Part shown: in pieces, positions 1 through 6,071 of the stretch
Layout: each line of letters begins with the position of its first letter
How positions within the stretch are numbered: the first letter of the stretch is position 1
Source of the DNA: Phycisphaerae bacterium
GTDB lineage: Bacteria; Planctomycetota; Phycisphaerae; UBA1845; PWPN01
Length of the DNA stretch: 8,064 nt
Reading direction: 5' to 3'
NCBI GenBank assembly: GCA_026647385.1
Contig: JAPKGY010000110.1
Coordinates: 1 to 8,064, forward strand
Translations under genes and position numbers: made by a program
The notes under the pieces: generated by a model
What the model saw: only the letters and a program-made list of their open reading frames with translations
Database searches by the model: none
Told to the model about the DNA's origin: nothing

Positions 1-83
1 ACCGCCATTTTTGGACGCGGTTGTTCCCCGCTGGGCGGTGATCTCAGCAGGCCGGCGCAATTCCTTCGGCCATCCGGATTCAT
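1..83 (-). CDS. Possible start of the next operon gene, cut by the window edge
   Basis: An ATG at 83-81 overlaps the nuoF TGA stop (82-80) in an ATGA arrangement, and its frame stays open to the window edge, about 27 codons beginning MNPDGRR. A second in-frame ATG at 8-6 gives a start reading MAV. Another minus-strand frame is also open to the edge, so the frame is not certain, and 27 open codons are weak evidence in GC-rich DNA. The sequence upstream of the ATG at 83 has only a poorly spaced AGGA. In the HydC-HydB-HydA order of NAD(P)-linked [FeFe]-hydrogenases the next gene would be the catalytic subunit, but nothing visible here identifies it. The call rests on the ATGA coupling and operon logic. 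Confidence 0.3.
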   Translation of the reverse strand, partial: MNPDGRRNCAGLLRSPPSGEQPRPKMA

Positions 84-1990
84 CGATCCTGGCTCTTGGG
101 GGCACCCATGATGGCCTCGGCCGGACACTTCTTCGCGCACAGCGTGCAACCTTTGCACAACTCCGGTTCGATGCGGTACAGGAGCAATTCGCGGCACGCA
201 CCCGCCGGGCAATGCCGCTCGAACACATGCGCGTCGTATTCGTCCCGGAACCATCGCAGCGTGCTCAGAACCGGATTCGGCGCCGACTGACCCAGGCCGC
301 AGAGGCTCGTGTCCTTGATGACCTCCGCCAGTCGCGTCAGGTACATTACGCTCTTGAATCGTTCCAGCGCCTGGTGCCCAGCCTCGTTTCGCCTCGCCCG
401 CGTCACCGATTGAAGGATCTCGAGCATCCGGCGCGTGCCCTCCCGGCAGGGAATGCACTTGCCGCAACTCTCGCGCTGGATGAAATCCATGAAGAACTTG
501 GCGACGTCCACCATGCACGTCCGATCGTCCATGACCACCAGACCGCCGGAACCCATCATCGCGCCGACCGTCTTGAGCGACTCGTAGTCGATCTCAATGT
601 CCAGATGCTGGGTCGGGATGCACCCGCCCGACGGCCCGCCCATCTGCGCGGCTTTGTACGAACGGCCGCCGGTGATCCCCCCGCCGATATCGAAGACGAT
701 CCGGCGGATCGTCGTGCCCATCGCCACCTCGATCAGACCGGTCCGCACCACGTGGCCCGAGAGGGCGAAAACCTTGGTCCCCTTGCTCTTCTCCGTGCCG
801 ATGGCGGCAAAGACCTCCGGCCCCTCCTGGACGATCGTCGGCAGGTTGGCCAGCGTCTCGACGTTATTGATGACCGTCGGCTTGCCGAACAGGCCGCGCA
901 CCGCCGGAAACGGAGGCCGCGGTTTGGGCATCCCGCGTCGCCCCTCGATGCTGTTGATCAGCGCGGTCTCCTCCCCGCACACGAACGCGCCGGCCCCTTT
1001 CTTGATCACGATGTCGAGATTGATGCCGCTCTCGAGGATCCTTTCCCCGAGCAGGCCGTACGTCTTCGCCTGGTCGATCGCCTCGACCAGCCGCCGGATC
1101 GCCAACGGATACTCAGCCCGGATGTACACGTACGCCTTGCTCGCTCCGATCGCGTAGGCCGCGATCGCCATCCCCTCCAGCACCCGATGCGGATCGCCTT
1201 CGATCACCGCGCGATCCATGAACGCGCCCGGGTCGCCCTCGTCGGCATTGCAGACCAGGTACTTCTGCTCGGCCTCCGCCTTCAGGGCGAACCTCCACTT
1301 CGTCCCCGTCGGAAACCCCCCGCCGCCCCGGCCTCGCAGGCCGCTGCGCTCCACCAGATCGCACACCTCCTCGCGGGTTCGCGTGCGAATCACGCTCGCA
1401 AACGCCTGGTATCCTCCGCGGGCGATGTACTCCTCGATGCGGTTCGGATCGATCACGCCGCAATTGACCAGCACGCGGCGCATCTGTGGCGCGAAAAACG
1501 GATGCTCGTCCAGGAAAGGCACGCCGGGCCACGCCTCGCCCTCTGCCGTGCGGAACTGCCCCAACACACCGTCCGACGGAAGCTTGCCCGACACGATCGC
1601 GTCGAACAGGCCGGGCACGCAATCCTCGGTCACGTGCTCGAAGCACACCCGGGCTTTCCCCGCCAACTGCACGTCAACCAGCGGCTCGGCCGAACACAGC
1701 CCGATGCAGCCGACCTCAACGACGTCCGCCTCCAGATGATGATCCGCCAGATACCGCTTGACCGCCTTGATCGTCCTGGCCGCCCCGGCCCCAAGTCCAC
1801 ACGTGCCCGCCCCCACGAAAACCACGGGCCGGGTAACCTTCTCGCGACGCACGAGGGCGAGTCGCTCCCCCCACGGATCGGCCTCGGCGCGCGCGGGCGC
1901 TCCCCCCGCCAGCCACGCGATCAGGTCCCGGCACGCGGCGTCGACCGGTCGGTGACGGAACGTCTGCTCCAGTTGCATCGTCTCAGGCAT
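80..1990 (-). CDS. nuoF: NuoF/HydB-type NADH-binding flavoprotein with fused N-terminal [2Fe-2S] and C-terminal ferredoxin-like cluster
   Basis: This 636-residue soluble subunit should bind NADH at an FMN and pass electrons to Fe-S clusters. After a roughly 50-residue N-terminal extension comes a thioredoxin-like [2Fe-2S] domain (Cys64, Cys95, Cys99; motif GCIGLC). The Complex I 51-kDa core follows: FMN/NADH glycine loop RGRGGGGFPTGTKW at 219-232, NADEGDPG at 248-255, then GAGAFVCGEETALI and an SLBB-like region. The 51-kDa [4Fe-4S] site has Cys509, Cys512, Cys515 and Cys564. HCPAGAC at 593-599 is a likely metal-binding hinge. The tail holds one ferredoxin-type cluster (Cys612, 615, 618, 622) and ends 14 residues later. 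HydB/HndC relatives usually carry a second cluster there. The ATG overlaps the nuoE stop by eight bases, with GAGG nine bases upstream. A hydrogenase or other NADH-linked oxidoreductase is likelier than a full Complex I, because Rex, NuoE and this fusion occur together. Confidence 0.93.
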   Translation of the reverse strand: MPETMQLEQTFRHRPVDAACRDLIAWLAGGAPARAEADPWGERLALVRREKVTRPVVFVGAGTCGLGAGAARTIKAVKRYLADHHLEADVVEVGCIGLCSAEPLVDVQLAGKARVCFEHVTEDCVPGLFDAIVSGKLPSDGVLGQFRTAEGEAWPGVPFLDEHPFFAPQMRRVLVNCGVIDPNRIEEYIARGGYQAFASVIRTRTREEVCDLVERSGLRGRGGGGFPTGTKWRFALKAEAEQKYLVCNADEGDPGAFMDRAVIEGDPHRVLEGMAIAAYAIGASKAYVYIRAEYPLAIRRLVEAIDQAKTYGLLGERILESGINLDIVIKKGAGAFVCGEETALINSIEGRRGMPKPRPPFPAVRGLFGKPTVINNVETLANLPTIVQEGPEVFAAIGTEKSKGTKVFALSGHVVRTGLIEVAMGTTIRRIVFDIGGGITGGRSYKAAQMGGPSGGCIPTQHLDIEIDYESLKTVGAMMGSGGLVVMDDRTCMVDVAKFFMDFIQRESCGKCIPCREGTRRMLEILQSVTRARRNEAGHQALERFKSVMYLTRLAEVIKDTSLCGLGQSAPNPVLSTLRWFRDEYDAHVFERHCPAGACRELLLYRIEPELCKGCTLCAKKCPAEAIMGAPKSQDR

Positions 1991-2459
1991 GTTGGCTCGC
2001 CTCTTTTCGGTATGCGCCTATCAGTCTCGTCAGCTTGTCCGTGGTCATGCCCGCGTGGAATTCGCCGTTAACGCAGATCACCGGGGCCAGGCCGCACGCC
2101 CCGATGCACGCCACCACCTCGATGCTGAACAATCCGTCGCGAGAGGTCTCCCCGGGCTTGATCTTCAGCATCTGCACCAGTACATCCAGAACCCTGGACG
2201 AGCCCTTGACGTGACAGGCCGTCCCGCGACATACCTGAATGTGGTAACGCCCCTGCGGCTGGAACCGGAACTGGTTGTAGAACGTCGCGACGCCGTAGAC
2301 CTTGCTCACCGGCAGGTGGAGGCGACGCCCGATTTCCGTCATCGCCTCGCGCGAGAGATACCCGTGCCGCTCCTGCACGGCCTGCAGGATGGGAATCAGC
2401 GAATCCCGCCCGGCGCCCGGAAACTCGCTCAAGACCGGATCCATATCGATCTGAATCAT
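1983..2459 (-). CDS. nuoE: NuoE/HydC-type [2Fe-2S] thioredoxin-like subunit
   Basis: A 158-residue homologue of the Complex I 24-kDa subunit and of HydC/HndA, the small diaphorase subunit that partners NuoF. It has an N-terminal helical region with the family signature VYGVATFYNQF (residues 54-64) and a thioredoxin-like domain. Its four [2Fe-2S] ligands are Cys77, Cys82, Cys118 and Cys122 (CRGTAC and CIGAC). Length is normal for the family. I start at the ATG 2459-2457, which overlaps the rex TGA by one base and has GGAAG seven bases upstream. A GTG one codon earlier (2462) is possible but would sit only four bases from that site. The gene overlaps rex upstream and nuoF downstream, so the three proteins are probably made together. 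Confidence 0.94.
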   Translation of the reverse strand: MIQIDMDPVLSEFPGAGRDSLIPILQAVQERHGYLSREAMTEIGRRLHLPVSKVYGVATFYNQFRFQPQGRYHIQVCRGTACHVKGSSRVLDVLVQMLKIKPGETSRDGLFSIEVVACIGACGLAPVICVNGEFHAGMTTDKLTRLIGAYRKEASQHA

Positions 2460-3097
2460 CACGACACTTCCTTTTCGACGGCATCCTGCCGCGAGAAGAA
2501 CGCGATCTTCTCCAGCGAAACCGCGATATCGAGGTCCTCCACGTAGATGTACTCGGGGAGGCTCACCCGCGTCGGCGAAAGGTTGAGCAGTCCGCGAACG
2601 CCGGCCCGAACCAGTTGGGAAGCCACCTTTTGCGCCCCATCCGCCGGCACCGCGATGATCCCCACGCGGGCGCCCGTGGATGTCACAACCTCCTCAACCT
2701 TCTCCATGGGATAACAACGGCAGCCCTGAATCACGCGATCGGTCTTGGCCGGGTCGCGGTCAAAGGCCGCCACGATCCGCAACCCGCGCCGACGCCCGTT
2801 GAAGTACGCCAGGATCGCCTGACCGAGATTCCCCAGGCCGACCAGCACGACCGCCTGCCCGCCCGGGCTGTCCAGATACCCCCCGATCACCTCGACGAGC
2901 CCCGCCACGGCGTACCCCCGGCGCGGGTTACCCGCGTACCCGATGGTCATCAGATCCCGACGAACCTGGGCGGCGGTCACCCCCGCAAGGGACGCCAGTT
3001 CATGCGAATACACATTCGGTCTTTGTCGATGCTCGAGGTGCGTGAGCAACTGCCGATACACGCTCAGCCGTTTCACAATTCCTTCGCCCAGCATCAT
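2459..3097 (-). CDS. rex: Redox-sensing transcriptional repressor Rex
   Basis: Rex is a dimeric repressor that binds DNA when NADH is low and releases it when NADH rises. The protein has an N-terminal winged helix, with a recognition-helix region ending in AAQVRRDL (about residues 42-49) and a wing reading GYAGNPRRGY. A Rossmann fold follows, with the NAD-binding loop GLGNLG at 87-92. The C-terminal helix, which swaps between subunits in this family, contains VEDLDIAVSLEKIAFF. I start at ATG 3097 for 212 residues, close to usual Rex length, because GGAGGT lies seven bases upstream. An in-frame ATG at 3163 would add 22 unconserved residues and has no good ribosome binding site. It also lies two bases from a predicted operator, inside the probable leader. 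Rex heads the rex-nuoE-nuoF operon and probably controls itself. Confidence 0.95.
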   Translation of the reverse strand: MMLGEGIVKRLSVYRQLLTHLEHRQRPNVYSHELASLAGVTAAQVRRDLMTIGYAGNPRRGYAVAGLVEVIGGYLDSPGGQAVVLVGLGNLGQAILAYFNGRRRGLRIVAAFDRDPAKTDRVIQGCRCYPMEKVEEVVTSTGARVGIIAVPADGAQKVASQLVRAGVRGLLNLSPTRVSLPEYIYVEDLDIAVSLEKIAFFSRQDAVEKEVS

Positions 3098-3104
3098 TGG
3101 CCTG

Positions 3105-3110
3105 ACCTCC
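3105..3110 (-). promoter_or_regulatory. Ribosome binding site that decides the rex start
   Basis: GGAGGT on the minus strand, separated by seven bases from the ATG at 3097. It is a near-ideal Shine-Dalgarno sequence and the main reason for preferring the shorter Rex protein over the ATG at 3163. Confidence 0.75.
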
Positions 3111-3164
3111 ACGAGCCCCTCGTCCGGGGTGCCAACAAAGTCGGTGTCCCACAACGAGGTCATC

Positions 3165-3180
3165 TGTGATCACTTTCACA
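3165..3180. promoter_or_regulatory. Rex-type operator, proximal site
   Basis: TGTGATCACTTTCACA, an inverted repeat of TGTGA/TCACA separated by six bases, matching the known Rex operator pattern (TTGTGAA-N4-TTCACAA type) with one imperfect position in the left half. It overlaps the perfect 8-base palindrome GTGATCAC (3166-3173). Its right half also pairs with a following TGTGA to form TCACAATGTGA (3176-3186), so three half-sites lie head to tail. It lies just downstream of the candidate rex start of transcription, where a bound repressor would block transcription. CRP/FNR-family regulators recognise similar sites, but the adjacent rex gene favours Rex. Confidence 0.7.
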
Positions 3181-3196
3181 ATGTGACCCTCGCCAC

Positions 3197-3225
3197 AGCA
3201 TATGCACCCTGGAGTCGCATTGCAA
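3197..3225 (-). promoter_or_regulatory. Candidate sigma70-like promoter of the rex-nuoEF operon
   Basis: On the minus strand TTGCAA (3225-3220) and TATGCT (3202-3197) are separated by exactly 17 bases; each matches four of six consensus positions. Transcription would start near 3190, giving a leader of about 90 bases to the rex ATG at 3097. The two Rex-type operators flank it, one upstream of the -35 and one just after the start. The match is moderate, and other weak -10-like sequences lie further upstream. Confidence 0.4.
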
Positions 3226-3232
3226 GGGCGCA

Positions 3233-3248
3233 TGTGAACTTTTTCACA
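3233..3248. promoter_or_regulatory. Rex-type operator, distal site (perfect inverted repeat)
   Basis: TGTGAACTTTTTCACA is a perfect inverted repeat of TGTGAA and TTCACA around CTTT, extended by an A on the right to give the TTCACAA half typical of Rex sites. Its centre lies 68 bases from the centre of the proximal site. Together with the neighbouring rex gene this strongly suggests autoregulation by NADH-responsive Rex, possibly through two bound dimers. Confidence 0.8.
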
Positions 3249-3276
3249 ATTAAATACACACTGTATCCTAGTGCAG

Positions 3277-3299
3277 AAAAGCCGCTCTGGCGGGGCTTC
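3277..3299 (-). terminator. Possible weak intrinsic terminator after the ABC permease
   Basis: On the minus strand, AGCCCCGCCAGAGCGGCT folds into a six-pair stem (two bases bulged, four-base loop) followed directly by TTTTC. It lies about 55 bases after the permease stop and before the rex promoter, where a terminator is expected. The stem is short and bulged and the T tract has only four bases, so efficiency may be low. Confidence 0.35.
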
Positions 3300-3351
3300 A
3301 GGAAGAATATCCCGTCAAGCCTTTCAGCGCAATTCCTCAAAGGAAGCGGCC

Positions 3352-4914
3352 CTATTCGTACCTCAGGGCCGCGACGGGGTCCACACGGGCGGCCCGGCGC
3401 GATGGATACACGGCCGCGAGGACAGTGACTGCGACAACGAAGGCAAAGACCGTCGGCGGCAGCCAGGGCGGGAACGCGCAGATGGAGGCCGTCAGGTCGA
3501 TGTCCAGGTCGCGGGCGGCCATCGCCTGCATCCACGCGTCGGCCGGGAAGGAGGCGCCCCAGGCCACCAGCAGGCCGAGGGCACCGCCCACCCAGCCGAT
3601 GATCGCGCCTTCAACGAGGAAGATGATTTGAAGGTGTCGGCTGTCGGCACCGACCGCTTTCATGATGCCGATCTCGCGCGTCCGCTGGAGGACGCTGATC
3701 AGCATCGTGTTGGCGATCCCAAGCCCGGCCACCACAAGCGACACGACGGCCACGCAGGTCATGCCGCTGAAAATCAGCAGGTACATAAGGCGATTCTGCT
3801 TGAGGTTCTCCAGCGGCGTCCAGGTTTGGAAGCCGAGCTTACGGATGTCAGCCAGGACACGCTCGACGTTCTCTTCGCGATCGACGAGCACCACGGCCCG
3901 ATGGATGCTCTTGTCGCCGGGTCCAGGCGCGGCAAAGTAAAAGTCAGTGGCTGTCTTGACGGGAAGAGCGACGTCGCCGTCGACGCGGAACGGAGCCCAC
4001 CCCCTTTGCTCGTCTTGAGCGTGCGCGCGCATCACGCCCACGAGGGTAAACTCCCGCGCGAAGAGCTCGCTTGTTTCACCCGGTTGCGTTGTCACGAGTC
4101 CGCGGAGGATGTCCTTTTCCGTGCTCGGCAGATCCAGCTTCTCGACGAGCTGGGGTAGCTGTTTGGTGATTCTTGCGAGGATGGCCGCCTCGATCCGGCT
4201 GGTAACGCCGCCCTCCGGGTGAGTGATGTAGATGCCCAGGCCCGCGCGCTGTCGAACGCGGGTCTCGATCCGCAGCTTCTTCCCGAGCACCGCGTCGACC
4301 GCCCGCTCGTCGGTAACGCCCAGGCCATACAGGAGGGCTTCGCTGACCACGATCGACGGTTCATCGAGGTTCTCGAATGCTCTGCCGGCCACGATCCGTT
4401 CGCCGAACGCGGCATCGCCGGGCCTGGCTGCCCCGATGTCCGTCCGCTCCGAGCGATCGTTAAAGACCACGTAACCGTCCTGATAAGCAAACGGGGTTAC
4501 GGCCTGGATGTGGCGCAAGCCGCGGATGGCCGCGAGGTTTTCGGGGGTCAGGAGGGGCCGCGGTTTCCGTTTCCATTGGGCGTCGCGCCTGGCCAGGGCC
4601 CTGCGGAGTCGTTCGCGTCGGGCTTCGCTCATCTCACCCGGAACCTCGGCCGCCGCCGTGTCGGCCGACCCCGCCAGTTCCGCGTCCCAGTCGGGCCAGA
4701 TGTTGACGCTGCGCATCAGTTCATTGCTGATGAGGGTCCGCAGGGCCTGCTGGATGCCCAGGCCGACGGACAGACTCGCGGTGAGCACGAGAGTGCCGAA
4801 GACCACGCCCAGTGTGGTGAGCACGGTTCGTAGTCGGTGCTGCCGGAGAGCCGACAACGCCAAGCCAAGCATGTCCGCTACCCGCACTGGATACCCCCAT
4901 CGAGGCTGGATCAC
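3352..4914 (-). CDS. MacB/FtsX-family ABC transporter permease
   Basis: A 520-residue inner-membrane subunit of a LolCDE/MacB-type exporter. It has the classic layout: one N-terminal membrane helix (about residues 30-55), a large extracytoplasmic domain (about 56-375) and three C-terminal helices (about 376-400, 429-456 and 487-503). The FtsX-family signatures RTREIGIMKAVGA (411-423) and YPSRRAARVDPVAALRYE at the very C-terminus are present. Such systems usually move lipoproteins, peptides or lipophilic compounds out of the membrane rather than importing nutrients; the substrate here is unknown. It is longer than the roughly 400-residue norm, mainly because of the extracytoplasmic domain, which includes a highly charged stretch near 90-120. 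The GTG start overlaps the upstream TGA in a GTGA arrangement; ATG at 4872 is an alternative start. No MacA-like adaptor gene is visible. Confidence 0.9.
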   Translation of the reverse strand: MIQPRWGYPVRVADMLGLALSALRQHRLRTVLTTLGVVFGTLVLTASLSVGLGIQQALRTLISNELMRSVNIWPDWDAELAGSADTAAAEVPGEMSEARRERLRRALARRDAQWKRKPRPLLTPENLAAIRGLRHIQAVTPFAYQDGYVVFNDRSERTDIGAARPGDAAFGERIVAGRAFENLDEPSIVVSEALLYGLGVTDERAVDAVLGKKLRIETRVRQRAGLGIYITHPEGGVTSRIEAAILARITKQLPQLVEKLDLPSTEKDILRGLVTTQPGETSELFAREFTLVGVMRAHAQDEQRGWAPFRVDGDVALPVKTATDFYFAAPGPGDKSIHRAVVLVDREENVERVLADIRKLGFQTWTPLENLKQNRLMYLLIFSGMTCVAVVSLVVAGLGIANTMLISVLQRTREIGIMKAVGADSRHLQIIFLVEGAIIGWVGGALGLLVAWGASFPADAWMQAMAARDLDIDLTASICAFPPWLPPTVFAFVVAVTVLAAVYPSRRAARVDPVAALRYE

Positions 4915-5624
4915 GACACCAATTGCCCATCCGCCAGACGCAACACCTGCCCGGTGCAGGACATGGCCAACTCCTCATCGTGTGTGACCAAGACCAGCGT
5001 CTTTCCTTGCGTGCGCACGTAATCGACGATCAAGGCGATGATTTCCCGGGCCATCGCGCTGTCGAGGTTGCCGGTCGGCTCGTCCGCGAGCACGAGGTCC
5101 GGCCGATTGACCAGCGCCCGGGCGATGGCCACGCGCTGACTCTCACCACCGCTCAGTTCAGCCGGTCGATGGTTCAGCCGCGCGCCGAGACCGACCGCTT
5201 CCAAAGCCCGTCGCGCCTCCCCCCGCCGCTCGGGGCGGGATCGTCCGGCGAAGACCATCGGAAGCTCGACGTTTTCCAGCGCGGTACGCGAGGGGATGAG
5301 ATTGAATCCCTGAAAGATCATTCCGACGGTGGCCGAGCGGAAAGAGGTGAGTTGGCGGCTCGAGAGTCGGCCGAGGTCATGGCCCTGGACCGCGAGTCGT
5401 CCCGAGGTCGCGCGATCCAGCCCGCCGAGCAGATACAGCAGCGTTGATTTGCCAGACCCGGACTTGCCCAGCAGGGCCACGCGTTCGCCCCGCTTCACGG
5501 TAAACGTCAGGCCCCGCAGAGCGCAGACAGCCGTCTCACCCGTGCCGAAGGACTTGACGAGATCCGTCGCGCAGATCGCGGGGTCGGCCGCTTCGGACAT
5601 CAAGGAGCGACACGTGTTGACCAT
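4911..5624 (-). CDS. ABC transporter ATP-binding protein, LolD/MacB type
   Basis: A 237-residue ATPase that should power the permease encoded directly after it. All nucleotide-binding motifs are intact: Walker A GKSGSGKST (53-61), Q-loop MIFQGFNL, signature LSGGE (157-161), Walker B LVLADEP (177-183) followed by TGNLD, and the switch histidine His215 in VTHD. The DEPTGNLD sequence is typical of the LolD/MacB/FtsE group. The stop overlaps the permease GTG by four bases, so the two are probably translationally coupled. I keep ATG 5624, with AGGGA just upstream, although ATG 5600 would remove only eight unconserved residues. The gene has its own candidate promoter about 50 bases upstream. Confidence 0.93.
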   Translation of the reverse strand: MVNTCRSLMSEAADPAICATDLVKSFGTGETAVCALRGLTFTVKRGERVALLGKSGSGKSTLLYLLGGLDRATSGRLAVQGHDLGRLSSRQLTSFRSATVGMIFQGFNLIPSRTALENVELPMVFAGRSRPERRGEARRALEAVGLGARLNHRPAELSGGESQRVAIARALVNRPDLVLADEPTGNLDSAMAREIIALIVDYVRTQGKTLVLVTHDEELAMSCTGQVLRLADGQLVS

Positions 5625-5670
5625 CGGTCCCTACGCTCCCAATACACATCCCCCGCGACTCCTCGTAGCG

Positions 5671-5679
5671 AGTATAACA
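5671..5679 (-). promoter_or_regulatory. Extended -10 promoter for the ABC operon
   Basis: TGTTATACT on the minus strand carries both the TGN extension and a five-of-six -10 hexamer. Transcription would begin near 5664, about 40 bases before the ATPase ATG. No good -35 hexamer is visible, which is acceptable for an extended -10 promoter. Just upstream, a short inverted repeat (CACCC-TG-GGGTG, 5685-5696) sits in the -20 to -35 region and could be an operator or chance. Confidence 0.5.
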
Positions 5680-5718
5680 CCCGACACCCCAGGGTGATAG
5701 AGGCGGCATCCGGACGTT

Positions 5719-5895
5719 TCACATCTTCCGCCACGCTGAGTTCACCGCGTATCCCGCCACGATGTCGGCCGGCCTGAGGAACGCCGTTTGCGTTATTGAA
5801 GCCGTGCCTTCGGCCTGCCGGTAAACCGCCCCCACCGACAAGCTCAAATGGAAGCCTCCGCAAAACGGACGCCTCCCCCTGTAGAGAGGGTTCAA
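5719..5895 (-). CDS. Possible 58-residue ORF of unknown function
   Basis: From a TTG at 5895, a frame runs 58 codons to TGA 5721-5719, beginning LNPLYRG and ending with VAGYAVNSAWRKM. Third codon positions are mostly G or C and the product reads like ordinary protein, but I recognise no family. An upstream in-frame TAA at 5910-5908 limits any extension. There is no clear ribosome binding site and no ATG. The complementary plus-strand frame that shares the same third positions is also open for a while (roughly 5678-5785), so the base-periodicity signal does not settle the strand. It could be a small gene, a remnant of a larger one, or an unrelated conserved element. Confidence 0.22.
   Translation of the reverse strand: MNPLYRGRRPFCGGFHLSLSVGAVYRQAEGTASITQTAFLRPADIVAGYAVNSAWRKM
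5850..5876. repeat. Imperfect 11-base inverted repeat (hairpin)
   Basis: GGAAGCCTCCG and CGGACGCCTCC pair at nine of eleven positions around the loop CAAAA. The RNA from either strand would form a stable hairpin. It has no T tract on either side, so it is not a standard terminator. It lies inside the possible 58-residue ORF. Confidence 0.55.
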
Positions 5896-5931
5896 ACGCT
5901 CGATATGTTACACCATAATTGCAGCGAAGAT

Positions 5932-5958
5932 CCCCGAGGCTCGGGGCCTTCCTCGGGG
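5932..5958. repeat. Overlapping GC-rich inverted repeats with two alternative pairings
   Basis: CCCCGAG and CTCGGGG (5932-5946) are a perfect seven-base inverted repeat around one base. The same left arm, CCCCGAGG, can instead pair with CCTCGGGG at 5951-5958 across an 11-base loop. Two mutually exclusive hairpins are therefore possible. No T tract follows on either strand. Confidence 0.5.
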
Positions 5959-6071
5959 TGCGATCGCCACGCTGTCCGTTGCCGCAGTTCACATGGGCAG
6001 AGTCCGCCCCGCGGCCTATTACCGCCGCCCCCCCCAGGCCGGATGCTCGGGCGACGTCCCCGGTCGCCAAC

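Noticed and set aside
11..2071. A 686-codon plus-strand open frame
   Set aside because: It lies exactly opposite nuoF and nuoE, whose conserved cofactor motifs are unmistakable. Its product is rich in Arg, His, Asp and Pro with no family features, as expected of an antisense shadow in GC-rich DNA.
3071..3081. A TTGTGAAA half-site inside the start of rex
   Set aside because: Only one half is present; no inverted partner lies at Rex spacing, and the bases are explained by conserved coding sequence (GIVKR).
3271..4833. Long plus-strand open frames (3271-4158 and 4219-4833)
   Set aside because: They are antisense to the FtsX/MacB permease, and their products are low-complexity and arginine-rich without recognisable domains.
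5881..5925. tRNA-like T-loop (GGTTCAAAC)
   Set aside because: No acceptor stem, D-arm or anticodon arm could be folded around it on either strand.
6028..6035. Run of eight C as a phase-variation tract
   Set aside because: It lies outside any supported gene or promoter spacer, so a length change would have no visible effect.
6050..6068. Hairpin GGCGAC/GTCGCC just after the 39-codon ORF as a terminator
   Set aside because: No T tract follows on the minus strand, and a six-pair stem is common by chance in this composition.
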